From: Petrosia ficiformis
Taxonomy: Eukaryota > Porifera > Demospongiae > Haplosclerida > Petrosiidae
Assembly (NCBI GenBank): GCA_947044365.1
Contig: OX345649.1
Coordinates: 417,001-481,000 of the forward strand
Direction of reading: 5' to 3'
DNA length: 64,000 nt
The notes beneath the pieces are model-generated. The model was not told the DNA's origin. It did not search any database and saw only the letters and a program-made list of their open reading frames with translations. This document shows, in pieces, positions 36,750 through 47,126 of this stretch (positions are counted from its first letter, which is position 1; each line of letters opens with the position of its first letter). The translations under genes and the position numbers were made by a program.

Positions 36750-37896
36750 ATGCCGATTCAGAAAGTTGGTAGGAGAAGAGATTCCCTCTGGAAAGAATGG
36801 GACAGATTAGCTCAGAAAGAAGGAGAGAGAAAGACGGTGTATGCAGTAGGCGGGGATGAATATACTGGAGAATGGAAAGACAATATGAAGCATGGTGATT
36901 TAGATGTTCACGGTACACCTTCTGAGATTACATATCAAATTTGTATTGCTTTAGGAAAAGGTGTTCAAGTATGGAAAAAGTCAGGATCACGTTATGATGG
37001 AGACTGGTGTGAGGGAAAGAGACATGGCTTTGGTATGTACAGTGTATTCAGAGATGAACAACAAATGAAAGAGTACTCAGGAGGATGGAAAAAGGACAAG
37101 AGACATGTATGTAAAGCAGAGGGTTTGAATTTTGAAACTATTATGTATACATTCCTCTGAACTGACTGAATGATTTCTTTTGCAGGGATATGGGACTCGT
37201 TATTATAGTCCTGATGAGTACTATGAAGGAGAATGGTATGCAAACGAGAGATGTGGATGGGGTAGAATGTATTACAAGGATGGGTCTGTCTACGAGGGTG
37301 AATGGTTTGAGGACAAGAGAAATGGTAAAGGGCTACTAAAATTAGGTGAGACAATGGTTAGATTGTTGCTGCAAAATCAAAGTAGTAGTTTGGAAGACTC
37401 CAAATTTAGCTTACATCAATACATTACAATGTGCATGCTAAATTTATCCATATCAATGCATATGTGCATTATTTTGTTGTAGCTAATGGTAACCGTTATG
37501 AAGGGTCGTGGAAGGATGATAAAAAGCATGGAACAGGGAAATTTTTGTATTTTGACAAAGGACAGGTGTACACTGGATACTGGATAGAGGGGACTGCTAA
37601 AAATGGATCCATTGAAGATTTTGGGAGAAGTGAAGCACCCCTGTTTATGATACCAGAGGTATGTATACATACATAGACTATACACACAAAGATTGACCAT
37701 AACTAGTGGAGTAGTAGTTAGAACACCTGCTCAGGAATCAAAGAATCCAAGCATGGTTTTAAATACCTACGTATATATATTGTATATTACATTGTATTAT
37801 AATAATAATTTTTTTTTTCTGCAGTGTGAACTACAAAATTCAAAACAAGTCCTAAAACAAGCAGTTACAGATTTAGAGAGCTCAACACTGAGTTAA
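36750..37896 (+). CDS. MORN3: MORN repeat-containing protein 3
   Basis: MORN-repeat protein expressed in ciliated and male germ cells of vertebrates. Five exons, 36750..36894, 36955..37106, 37186..37345, 37483..37658 and 37825..37896, all in phase, give 234 residues (human 240). The start SLWKEWDRLAQKEGER matches the human N-terminus. Repeats visible are DEYTGEWKDNMKHGKG, SRYDGDWCEGKRHGFG, EYSGGWKKDKRHGYG, EYYEGEWYANERCGWGRMYY, SVYEGEWFEDKRNGKG, NRYEGSWKDDKKHGTG and QVYTGYW. The tail has IEDFGRSEAP as in MORN3. It is divergent from the WD40 gene, 84 bp between start codons. Confidence 0.95.
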
Positions 37897-38156
37897 TTAG
37901 TAATAATAATTGTACATCATGTATTACATTTTTTTTTATTAATAATGAGATTTTAGGCGTGGCATGATAGTAATTATTATCATGCTACGCCCATAAGACC
38001 CTTACATATACACAAGATCGAAGAATCACCCGTGGCATAGTTTAGCCATCTATGGTTTAAAAAAAACAATAATACTAACTTGAGGAGTGCAAATCAAATC
38101 CAAGAGACAAAAGGTATTGTTGAATGGTGAATTTTTAATTAAAGTTGTGTGTAAAG
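37897..38156. other. Syntaxin upstream region with a palindromic hairpin
   Basis: Intergenic DNA between MORN3 and the syntaxin gene, both on +. It holds a near-perfect inverted repeat at about 37955..37992: GGCGTGGCATGATA, a short AT loop, then TATCATGCTACGCC. No CACGTG or X-box seen. Confidence 0.7.
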
Positions 38157-38296
38157 ATGGCATTGGAGATGGTGAATCGTTTGGACGAACTGCGCAAGGG
38201 AACTCGAGCAGGGGTAAGTTATACTTTAAAACCTTGATCTTAATTACTACTACTATTGTAATAACAATTTAACAATAACTGTTATTAATAATAAAC

Positions 38297-38332
<36 letters not shown>

Positions 38333-41300
38333 TAGTTTGGTCGTTGTATAGTTTAGATAGATAGATAGATAGATAAATAGGTAGATACACATTTTGTCAA
38401 AAGGAATGTTGCGTCTACACAAGGTGTAAGTTTTCATGCAGGTTCTATGTATATATACATATATACATCTATCTATTTATCTATCCATCTATCTATCTAT
38501 TGAATGAGCAAAGTATTACTTTATCATTTTTTAGAGTCCTGAACCACTGATACAAGAGACAGACGAAAATGAATTTGCGCTGGAAAATTTCTTCTCTACA
38601 GTATGTCTGTTTATTAAGTGTAATTCAAAATTATCACATGATGTTCATGTGATGTCTGATATACAAGCATGATGTCCATGTGACATCTGACTTATAGGCA
38701 TGACATCCATGTGATATTTAGGTGATATATTTTGTTATTTGTATATAAAATCACAATTTGGGACAGAAACAGTGTGCGTATAATGATATCATATCTAATA
38801 CACAATACATGTCAATACATGTATATATATATTCATACACTAAATGTATATATTATGTACATACAATTATCATTAACTGTAATTACACTTTTTTAATTGC
38901 CTGTCAGGTGGAGATGTTATCAAGAAATATAGATGAAATAGAGAATAAATTAGAAGAAATAGAACAAGTTCAAAATGATATCATTACTAAACCAGCTGCA
39001 TCAAGCAAATGTATGATTTGTAACAAACTGTAATTCTATATCTTGTATGTATTTATGAATGTAAACTATGTATATATGTATGTATGTAATTCTATGTATG
39101 TATGTGTATGTATATATGTATGTATGTAATTCTATGTGTGTATGTGTATGTATATATGTAAACTATGTATATATGTAAACTATGTATATATGTATGTATG
39201 TAATTCTATGTATGTATGTGTATGTATATATGTATGTATGTAATTCTATGTGTGTATGTGTATGTATATATATGTAAACTATGTATATTACACAGCGTCT
39301 AAAGAACGTCATACTCAATTAATGGAAGATGTGAAGGTCATTTCTCAGAAAGTACACAGAGGATTAAAACGTAAATACAGTCAATATTAATTAAAATAAT
39401 AATAATGCATTAATTAGCAGGTAGGAGGTATAGGGCTTCTGTCATAGTATTGTAGTATATTTTATGTTGTAGAATGTATGCATACATTATACTACCTTTC
39501 ATAATATATAATTATTATACTATATATTACAGTCTAATTCAGTGGAGTTGATTAACACAGTAGAATTTTAATTTTTATTAATAATCAACTTCACTGAATT
39601 ACTGCAAAATGGTAATAAGTATGTACAATATTACATTTCAATTATTTCCCAAACCAATGATAATTATTATGTATGTAGAGAAGATATTAGCAATGAAGTA
39701 CACAGCAAAACAGACACGCTCTTTCCAGGAAACAACATGACTGCAGCTGAACTCGAACCACCATGATCAGGAGGCTCAAGCTCTAACCACTAAGCCACGC
39801 TGCCTCCTTTAAAAAAATGAGTGCCCATCAAATTTTGACTAGTTAATGGAAATGACTAAACCACAACATATATACACATGTGTATATATGTTGTGGTTTA
39901 GAGAGTGTCTGTTTTTCTGTGGACTTGATTGCTAGTTATTATGTAGATGAAGTATTTTTTGATTGAAGAGATATTGCCACTTTGTGTGGACAAAATTGCA
40001 TTAGTTTGGATGACTAGCGGGTTACTTCTGTATCTCATAAGCCATAGATGGGTATAGTGCTGGCTTGTGAGACTTTTTTTTCAGACAAAATTCATAACTT
40101 GATGGTCAAATATTATTTTGTCCAGATGTTTCTGCTGGACACTTTCAAAACTAGCTGTTTTGAGCACTGTGTGTTTATCATACACTATACTTAATATCTA
40201 TACCTGTACAAGTCAAAGATTGTTTTTAAAAAAAATCTATTTTAGAATTGGATCAAGAGATAAAGAGTGATGATCTTGGTCCTAACAGACATTTGGCTGA
40301 GTTTAGGATCAAGAAGGGCCAGGTAGGTTCATTGTTCCAGTATGGTGTTATACCTAATCTCATAATTGCGTTAGTTTGCAGCATTGAGTCATAAATTGAA
40401 ACGAGTGATGCTCGATTATAATAAACTCGAAGAGGAGTACAGAGAGAGAAGCAAAGATCTTATCAAAAGACAACTCAAGACAGGTAGTTAATAGTAGTTA
40501 TGTATAACTATAACTAAAACCCCTTTTAGTAAGATATTGTGACTTTTAGTTAAACTAAACTACGAGTCTATTGAAATGAAAATTAGCCAAAAATGGGCAC
40601 TTTTAGTTAGTTAACTAATACTTAAAACCCTTTTAGTAATGCTAATATTATTTAACTTAATTAAAAGTTGAATCGAATGTCATGTGCACTTCTACCCTTA
40701 TATTTATCCTGGGGGAAACACTAGTTATATATGTACCTGTATATTGATAATCATGCTACATGTATATACTACGGCTAGGATAGTAATGATATTACTATCC
40801 CAGTTGAAAAAAATTATCACCATAGTAAATCCTACTCATGTTTAAGAAACCAGGCATACTATAACTAAAAGGGGTTACTATAGGTAAACTACAGTAGTGA
40901 TTGTACTTTTATAAACTGACTTGTATTGATAGTATAAACTACACAGGTCTACATAGTATTTACTCATATCATCATAATATAATTAATTATTCTGAATTCA
41001 CTATACTGGTGTTAATCAAAATTCTTATGGCATTGTCTAGATGTATCTATTCTGTTTATAAAATTATTTTTATATTTGTTTGTACCATCTTCTGTTTTAT
41101 TTAATGTTCCTCTTTTTTAAAGCTACTAGTACAAATATCTTCATGTAAGGAGTTGTGAAATAATATTATATATATTATAGTCTTGTATAGTATGTTAGGT
41201 GTATAGGTATTGATAACAGTTACATCAGGATCTCACTCAAGCATGAAATTATTGGTTTGTATAGGTATTATACCAAGCCCATAGTATTCAATCATGCTAA

Positions 41301-41847
41301 CACATATACACACTTGTTGTTGACTGTACCTCACATGTAAGAACAATTCATTTTCAAAATAAAAATAAAATATTTTTGGTTTCCACTTTATATAAAGATA
41401 GTATTAGTTTAGTATGTGTTTGTGTGGCTTTCTGCACTAATAATTATTAAAGATCCTTTGTCAAAATGATTATTATAATTATTATATTATTCTCTCAGTT
41501 GATCCTTCAAAAGATCCTTCAGACGATAGAGTTGAGGAACTTTTAGAAGCTCAAGATCTGTCTGTCTTCACACAAGATGTATGGTTATTAAATCGCTCTT
41601 GTTTTACAGATTCTACTCGTATATATTTCATCTCTCCTAGATTCTTGTTCAAACCGCTCACAAACGTGAAGCACTCAATGAAGTTCAGGAAAGAAAGAGA
41701 GAAATACTTCAGCTAGAGGAGAACATACAGGTTAGAACTTTGTCACATGATAATCACATGATAATCATGATGTTGTCTCTTTCAGGAACTTCATGATATG
41801 TTCTACGATATGATGCTTATAGTGGACGAACAGGTAATCATTATTAA

Positions 41848-41878
<31 letters not shown>

Positions 41879-42308
41879 GTTTACTTGGTTTTTTTGATCA
41901 GGGTGAAATGATTGACAACATTGAGAATCAAGTAGAAAATGCTGCTGTTTATGTCTACAAAGGAACAGAAAATGTCAAAAAAGCTGTTGTATATAGCCGA
42001 AAAAACAGAAGAGTGAGTCTATAACTACATAATTATTGTATATTTAATATTTACTTCCTTCCTCCCTCCCTCCTTCACTCTCTCTCCTCCACTCCCTCCC
42101 TCTCTCTCCTCCACTCCCTCCCACCTTCATTCTCTCCTCCCTTTCCCTCCTCCACTCCCTCCCTCCCTCATTATGACATCAACTTCTTGTCTTTATATAG
42201 CTTCGCTTCATTATCTGTGCTATTGTCACTGTTATTACTATAGTAATACTTGTAATTATAGGTATTATTGTTGCAGCAGTTGTTGCCATGAAACAAAACA
42301 ACAATTAA
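38157..42308 (+). CDS. Syntaxin, plasma-membrane type Qa-SNARE
   Basis: Target-membrane SNARE for vesicle fusion. About 11 exons: 38157..38213 (MALEMVNRLDELRKG), 38535..38600, 38909..39010, 39296..39370, 40246..40322, 40371..40491, 41499 onward, 41641 onward, 41787..41833, 41903..42013 and about 42201..42308. The Habc region includes VEMLSRNIDEIENKLEEIE and LSHKLKRVMLDYNKLEEEYR. The SNARE motif runs from EILQLEENIQELHDMFYDM, with the zero-layer Gln in VDEQGEMIDNIENQV. A single C-terminal anchor (IICAIVTVITIVILVIIGI) ends MKQNNN. The layout matches syntaxins 1 to 4; which one cannot be told, hence no symbol. Acceptor 40371 is chosen because it keeps the frame. The 40500..40890 intron carries a dispersed element, and the 39660..39810 intron a SINE. 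Confidence 0.9.
39040..39290. repeat. TATGTATG/TGTAATTCTATG minisatellite
   Basis: Syntaxin intron; higher-order unit of about 50 bp with TATATATGTATGTATGTAAT and TCTATGTGTGTATGTG, about four copies. Confidence 0.85.
39536..39600. repeat. Short inverted repeat
   Basis: ATTCAGTGGAGTTGATTAA and TAATCAACTTCACTGAAT, 22 to 25 bp apart, in a syntaxin intron. Confidence 0.85.
39660..39810 (-). mobile_element. tRNA-derived SINE
   Basis: On the - strand, GGAGGCAGCGTGG leads into an A box TGGCTTAGTGG (39787..39797) and a B box GGTTCGAGTTC (39749..39759). A non-tRNA body CCTGGAAAGAGCGTGTC follows. The acceptor and anticodon stems are degraded, so this is a SINE head, not a tRNA gene. Confidence 0.75.
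39955..40172 (-). mobile_element. Second copy of the CAGTGCTC MITE
   Basis: Reverse relative to 8849..9154. The right end TTTTGAGCACTGTG is intact; the left end is lost. Confidence 0.7.
40495..40890. mobile_element. AACTAAAA-rich dispersed element, copy 2, interrupted
   Basis: Syntaxin intron. Two halves of the element flank about 170 bp of unrelated sequence (around 40690..40850). Confidence 0.6.
42055..42170. repeat. CT-rich CTCCCTCC tract
   Basis: About 115 bp of almost pure pyrimidine in the intron before the syntaxin membrane-anchor exon; its complement is a long polypurine run. Confidence 0.9.
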
Positions 42309-42502
42309 TAACAATTATATACTGTAATGTACACCATAAATTATCACATGACCAACACATGACATATTTAGTTAATTAAAATTACATTAGAAGTAGCCCA
42401 TAGTGATTTTGTATAATTTCTATTCTTTTTCACATAATACAATTGATAATTACAAGAGATAATTATAATAATGAATCATAGAATTGATTTCAGATTTAAT
42501 AA

Positions 42503-42857
42503 TCAATCTTTGTGATCTTGAAGTCCACATATTCTTAAACATTCGTCTGCAAATTCAGTGAATATTGGTATTTCCATAGCTTTGATTAGCAAAGACCCTG
42601 GATCCTCTGATTGATCAAGTTCAATTAACAACTGCCTTAAATGATGATTACGAAGCATTTCTTTGATAGCATCAGAAAATTCTGAATTGTATGAATAAAT
42701 GATAAACGTGTCTATTGGCCAATATTATACCTAGTTTTTTCAATGCTTCATTATTAATAGTATCAGAATCTTCATTATCACTTTCTTCTGATAGTGAGTC
42801 CAGCTCTACAGATAATGGACTATGTATCTCTCCATCTTCCTTTTCCACCTCCTCCAT
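42503..42857 (-). CDS. Short ZNHIT3-like protein lacking the HIT zinc finger
   Basis: Two exons, 42731..42857 and 42503..42681, encode 101 residues starting MEEVEKEDGEIHS. The acidic first half (EESDNEDSDTINNEALKKL) and second half (MLRNHHLRQLLIELDQSED, IFTEFADECLRICG) match the acidic linker and C-terminal domain of ZNHIT3. That domain binds NUFIP1 during box C/D snoRNP assembly. The N-terminal HIT zinc finger of ZNHIT3 has no counterpart: only 89 bp separate this ATG from the PES1 stop codon, and no Cys-rich frame is visible there. An in-frame ATG seven residues upstream (MLVGLV) is possible. It could be a genuine short form, a gene whose first exon lies elsewhere, or a partial duplicate. 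Confidence 0.75.
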
Positions 42858-42946
42858 CACCAGACCCACCAACACAAAAACACTAGACCCAGTTTTAATT
42901 AATAGTTATTAAAATTAATTAACTTTAATTCAATAATAATAATTAA

Positions 42947-45505
42947 TTAACTAGTTCTCAATCTTGCTTCATATGCCCTTCTTCTTTGTTGAAGTACTTT
43001 GACCTGTTCATATGAATGAAATAGTTTCTAATAAAATCACACATTAATTACTCACTCTTGCTGCTTTCTTGTTCTTCACTCTCATTATCCTATCATACAA
43101 CTTCTTTCTTTTTCTTGTCATCATCATTACAGCTAGCTTCTTCTCTTCTCTTTGTTCCTTTGCTTCAACTTCTGCTGATGTAAGTTGAGCGTCTGCTTCA
43201 TTCTCACCTCCTCCAGGAGTAACAGTGCCTACTGGAATCTTGATATCCTAGGTAATAGTAGGATATGACACCGTAACACTATGATAGAGTATACATTGTA
43301 CATGATTGTGATGTTAACTTCATGGATCCACAATTACCAACTAACACAATATGTATATGTATGGACACATTGTACATTCTGTTGATAATCTATAGATAGT
43401 TATAATAGTCATTGTACAATACGTTGATTATAATAAATAAACAATAGATAAACAATTTACTATAAAATACATTTGTATTTTGTAGTAAGTCAGTCAGTTC
43501 AGTGTGTCGAGTGTTAGCCACTACCTCAAGTTATACCGTCAAGCTCACCTAATTGCATTTGTCAAATGGATAACATCTGCTTGAGGACCACAAACATTTA
43601 TTATATACTCACAAGTCACACATCATGAGTGAGTACATTTTTATTAATACATCTTCATTACCTCTGTTTTTCTTTTCTTCAATGGAGGAGCTATATCTTC
43701 TTCATCCTCGTCCATTATTTGTATATCTTCTTCAGGTGTTTTCTCTTCAAGCAGTACTACAGATTGGAGCGACAATTCAAAGATGAAGATATTAATTTCA
43801 GCTCAAGCAACCTGAAGTTGATTCAAGATCTTCCTTCTCTTCTTCCTCACCAAATGCTTCCAAAATGGCTGCTTTATCTGGTGTTACATAATCTCCCTCC
43901 TTTTCTGACACAAAAGGCGACAGATGGGGAGGAAGGACGGCACCAGGAGCATAATTACCATGAGGTAATAATCGATGGAAGTTAACAGAATCATATACCC
44001 ATTGAGGTTGTACATACACTCTGGTCAGGAAGCTGTGTTTCTGTTCTGGTCTGTCCATAATTTGATGTGTGATTGTCTCATCAGATTCACCATATGTTGC
44101 CCCTACACTTGTGGTACAATCCCACGACACTTCACCTCCAAAACTCCTGATGGATAAGAAATGGTAGCAACTAGCATCATTATTACTATCGACTTCTAAA
44201 AAATCCTGGCACCAATATGCCAACATGGTCTCTGGACTTGGTATTCTTACCTTATCACAAAGGTGAGAGATTCTCTCGGTGTCTCTCTGGATATGAAAAA
44301 TCTACAGCCTTCAAATAAATGTTTAAATCTTTCTAATTCTTCTTGCTGCTTCTTAGCTTGATCTCTCTGTTCCTGTTCTTCAGGCTGTAGAATATACAGA
44401 CAAGAGGTTGAAACTGTTGTCATAACCAATACACTTAAACATTAAACTAAGTATTTCATTCTTAATTTAATGGAGGTAGGACAAGGTAATGGAGTCAACA
44501 TTCACTAGTGATGAGTAATCAACTGAGAGACCTATTGTGACACTAATCAGTAATTATACAGTAATCACTATGTAGCATAGGTGGAAGGATGTGGTAATCA
44601 CTATGAGCTACAATTAGACTTCATTCTGAGACATAGTACTGTACTGTACTTACATCCAAATCTACAGGAATGTCTTCATCTTCTACCTCAATTTCAGCTG
44701 ATGAGTCCATAACACGAACAAGAGAGTGTGATAGAGATTCTAAAAGCTAAAACAAGATTAATGAAAACTACATAACTGAAGCATAGAGACTTACATCCCT
44801 ATGTTCAGAGCGATCCCATTCGAGATCATTAGGGTCAACTAAAAGAGAAGGTGTGTCGGTAGACTCGGGTGGAATTGATAAACCAGAGATCTGCAGAGAG
44901 TGATATTTAAATAAAAGTTTAGCATGGGCCAAATTGGCTCAAGATGGGGAAACACATTTTAGAAACATGTTACTACTGTTAGTGATAATATAATCATAAT
45001 TAGAAGGAATGTGTCAGCCATTAAAACAAATGTTTGGGCCTAATTGTGTGTTATTATGAACTTATCAAAATCACAAGGAAGCATGTTTCGAGTTATCAGA
45101 CATAATTTTAAATATACCAGTACCTGAGGTGGATATCGTAAATTAAGAGAATGATAGAGTCTGTAGTTAATGAATCCCAATAGAGTGGAATAAAATTCTA
45201 CAAATGTTCCCATTACACGAAAATCCACATCTCTTGGTATCTGAGGTCAAAGGTCAAAAGACTTCCATATATGGAATTGATCGAACCTACTCTCTGAGGA
45301 AATTGATATGGTGTAAGCCAAGAGATAGTCTGACCTTCAATTTCAACTTGATAATAAATTCCTTTAATTGACAAGAAAACCTGAATAATTACAATAAAAA
45401 TAGTACTAGATGTTGTCGATGAGTCTTATACATTACAACATACATACATACAAATACATGCATGCATACATGCGTACACACATACATACATACATACATA
45501 CATAT

Positions 45506-45536
<31 letters not shown>

Positions 45537-45550
45537 CACACATACATACA

Positions 45551-45616
<66 letters not shown>

Positions 45617-46986
45617 CATACATACACACATACATATATACATACATACATACATACATATATACATACATACGTACACACATACATACATACACACACA
45701 CATACATATATACATACATACAATATGCTAGTCAATGCATATTTATTAGATATATCTCACAGATGTAATAAACTTACCTTTCGTAATGATCGTGACGATA
45801 TGATGTAATGCATAAATTCCATTGCTAATCGTTTACAATTGTGTACAACAACAGACTTTAAAATAGAGAGAATACAGTCACAATATAGTTTAATGTAACA
45901 ACAAATATATATCTAACTTTGACTTTCTTTGATGCTATGGATGCATAAAGAAATATCAGGGTGAGAGCATCATCAATATCTCTCAGGGCATCCACAAAAC
46001 TGGGGTATCTCTCTTTTACTATATGGTCTAGAGTGTATCTCGGTCTGTGCTCCTCGAGACTGGCTGTCTTGACTGCATCTTCTTTGTCTAAAGCTTTCTT
46101 TAATTTCTTCAAAAATATTTTAAATTCTCGACCATTTTTGAGAAGTGGTTCGTGAGCCAACCATTGAATATCTTTTCGATAATAATAAGTTTTATATACA
46201 GAACTTCCCTTATTCACTTTTCGTTTGTGTTTGGGTTCTTGAGGATGAATTCCCTTCAGTATACAGAGTCGTCTAAAATAGAAGATCAAGATACATAGAT
46301 ATATATATAGCATTATTCATTCCACAAAACATCAACTTTAAAAAAAATGCTTAGACAATGTTCCCTTAATAGGTACAGTTATGATATATAGGTAGAAGGG
46401 ATCGTCCAAATAGAGGAGTAAAACACTACTCTTTGAAGACCCAAGGATTGAGGACATAGCCCTCTCAGATTATTCAAGGTACAGTGTTCCCTTAATAGGT
46501 ACAGTTATGATGTATAGGTAGAAGGGATCGTCCAAATAGAGGGGTAAAACACTACTCTTTGAAGACCCAAGGATTGAGGACATAGCCCTCTCGGATTATT
46601 CAAGGTACTGTTGTTTCTACAGGTATTGGGGTCAATATTCCTATAATTGGCTTGTGGATGAAATGGAAAAGTATTTCAGAAGTTTCTGCATTTACCTAAT
46701 AGTAAGAAAACCATAACCCATCCACTATTTATAATACAACCATTAACAAGCTGACTGCCTAGAATGTATGATGTAATACAATGACTGTTACATGAAGGGC
46801 CCAGATAGTAATGTATGATGAACAGCATACCTAAACTCCGGCATTGAAATCTGCAGCTTTCTCATGGCTTGAGTACGAGAGTAATAAGTGGTTGCTTCAC
46901 CACGTTCTCCCTAAATAATACAAATATAAATTATTAAATATTATATTTGTGAATGTAATAAAAACCTTTTTCTTCTCTCTTCCCAT
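42947..46986 (-). CDS. PES1: Pescadillo, ribosome biogenesis factor
   Basis: Nucleolar subunit of the PeBoW complex needed for 60S subunit maturation. ATG at 46986 (MGREKKK); stop at 42947..42949 after YEARLRTS. Exons encode the conserved N-terminal domain ([80 protein letters not shown]). The BRCT domain is near 43990..44300 ([57 protein letters not shown]). An acidic stretch and a basic coiled-coil tail with [12 protein letters not shown] follow. One intron is filled by a CATA microsatellite and another by a 136-bp tandem duplication. It is divergent from RPA1 with 140 bp between start codons. Confidence 0.95.
45432..45724. repeat. (CATA)n microsatellite
   Basis: About 290 bp in a PES1 intron. 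It is open in several frames on both strands (Ile/His/Thr/Tyr or Met/Cys/Val/Tyr repeats); none is a gene. Confidence 0.97.
46359..46628. repeat. 136-bp tandem duplication
   Basis: Two copies starting 46359 and 46495 in a PES1 intron, differing at only a few bases. The unit includes GTTCCCTTAATAGGTACAG and ACTACTCTTTGAAGACCCAA, so the duplication is recent. Confidence 0.92.
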
Positions 46987-47126
46987 ATTGACTACAGTAT
47001 TATGACACAAATTACCAACCACGTGGTTGATATTAAATCACGTGACAAGGTTTGTCCCAATATTGCCAAGGCAAGGTTGAAGGTTGGCGGATTTTGGCGG
47101 GAAGAACTCACCTCCTTCTCTGGAAG
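46987..47126. promoter_or_regulatory. Shared PES1/RPA1 promoter with two E-boxes and E2F-like site
   Basis: 140 bp between divergent start codons. Palindrome AACCACGTGGTT at 47017..47028 and TCACGTGA at 47038..47045 lie on the PES1 side. TTTTGGCGGGAA at 47092..47103, an E2F-type site, lies on the RPA1 side, with a second GGCGG just before it. This fits a MYC/MAX-type input for ribosome biogenesis and an E2F input for replication. Confidence 0.75.

Noticed and set aside
39749..39807. tRNA gene on the - strand
   Set aside because: Has A and B boxes but no pairing acceptor or anticodon stem; better read as a SINE head.
40901..41104. 67-residue hydrophobic frame on +
   Set aside because: AT-rich intron of syntaxin, no splice or homology support.
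45389..45808. Several Tyr/Ile/His/Thr and Met/Cys/Val/Tyr repeat frames
   Set aside because: Different frames of one CATA microsatellite.
42950..46986. ZNHIT3-like and PES1 as one gene
   Set aside because: PES1 has its own stop codon after a complete C-terminus, and the downstream frame has its own ATG; left only as a read-through question.
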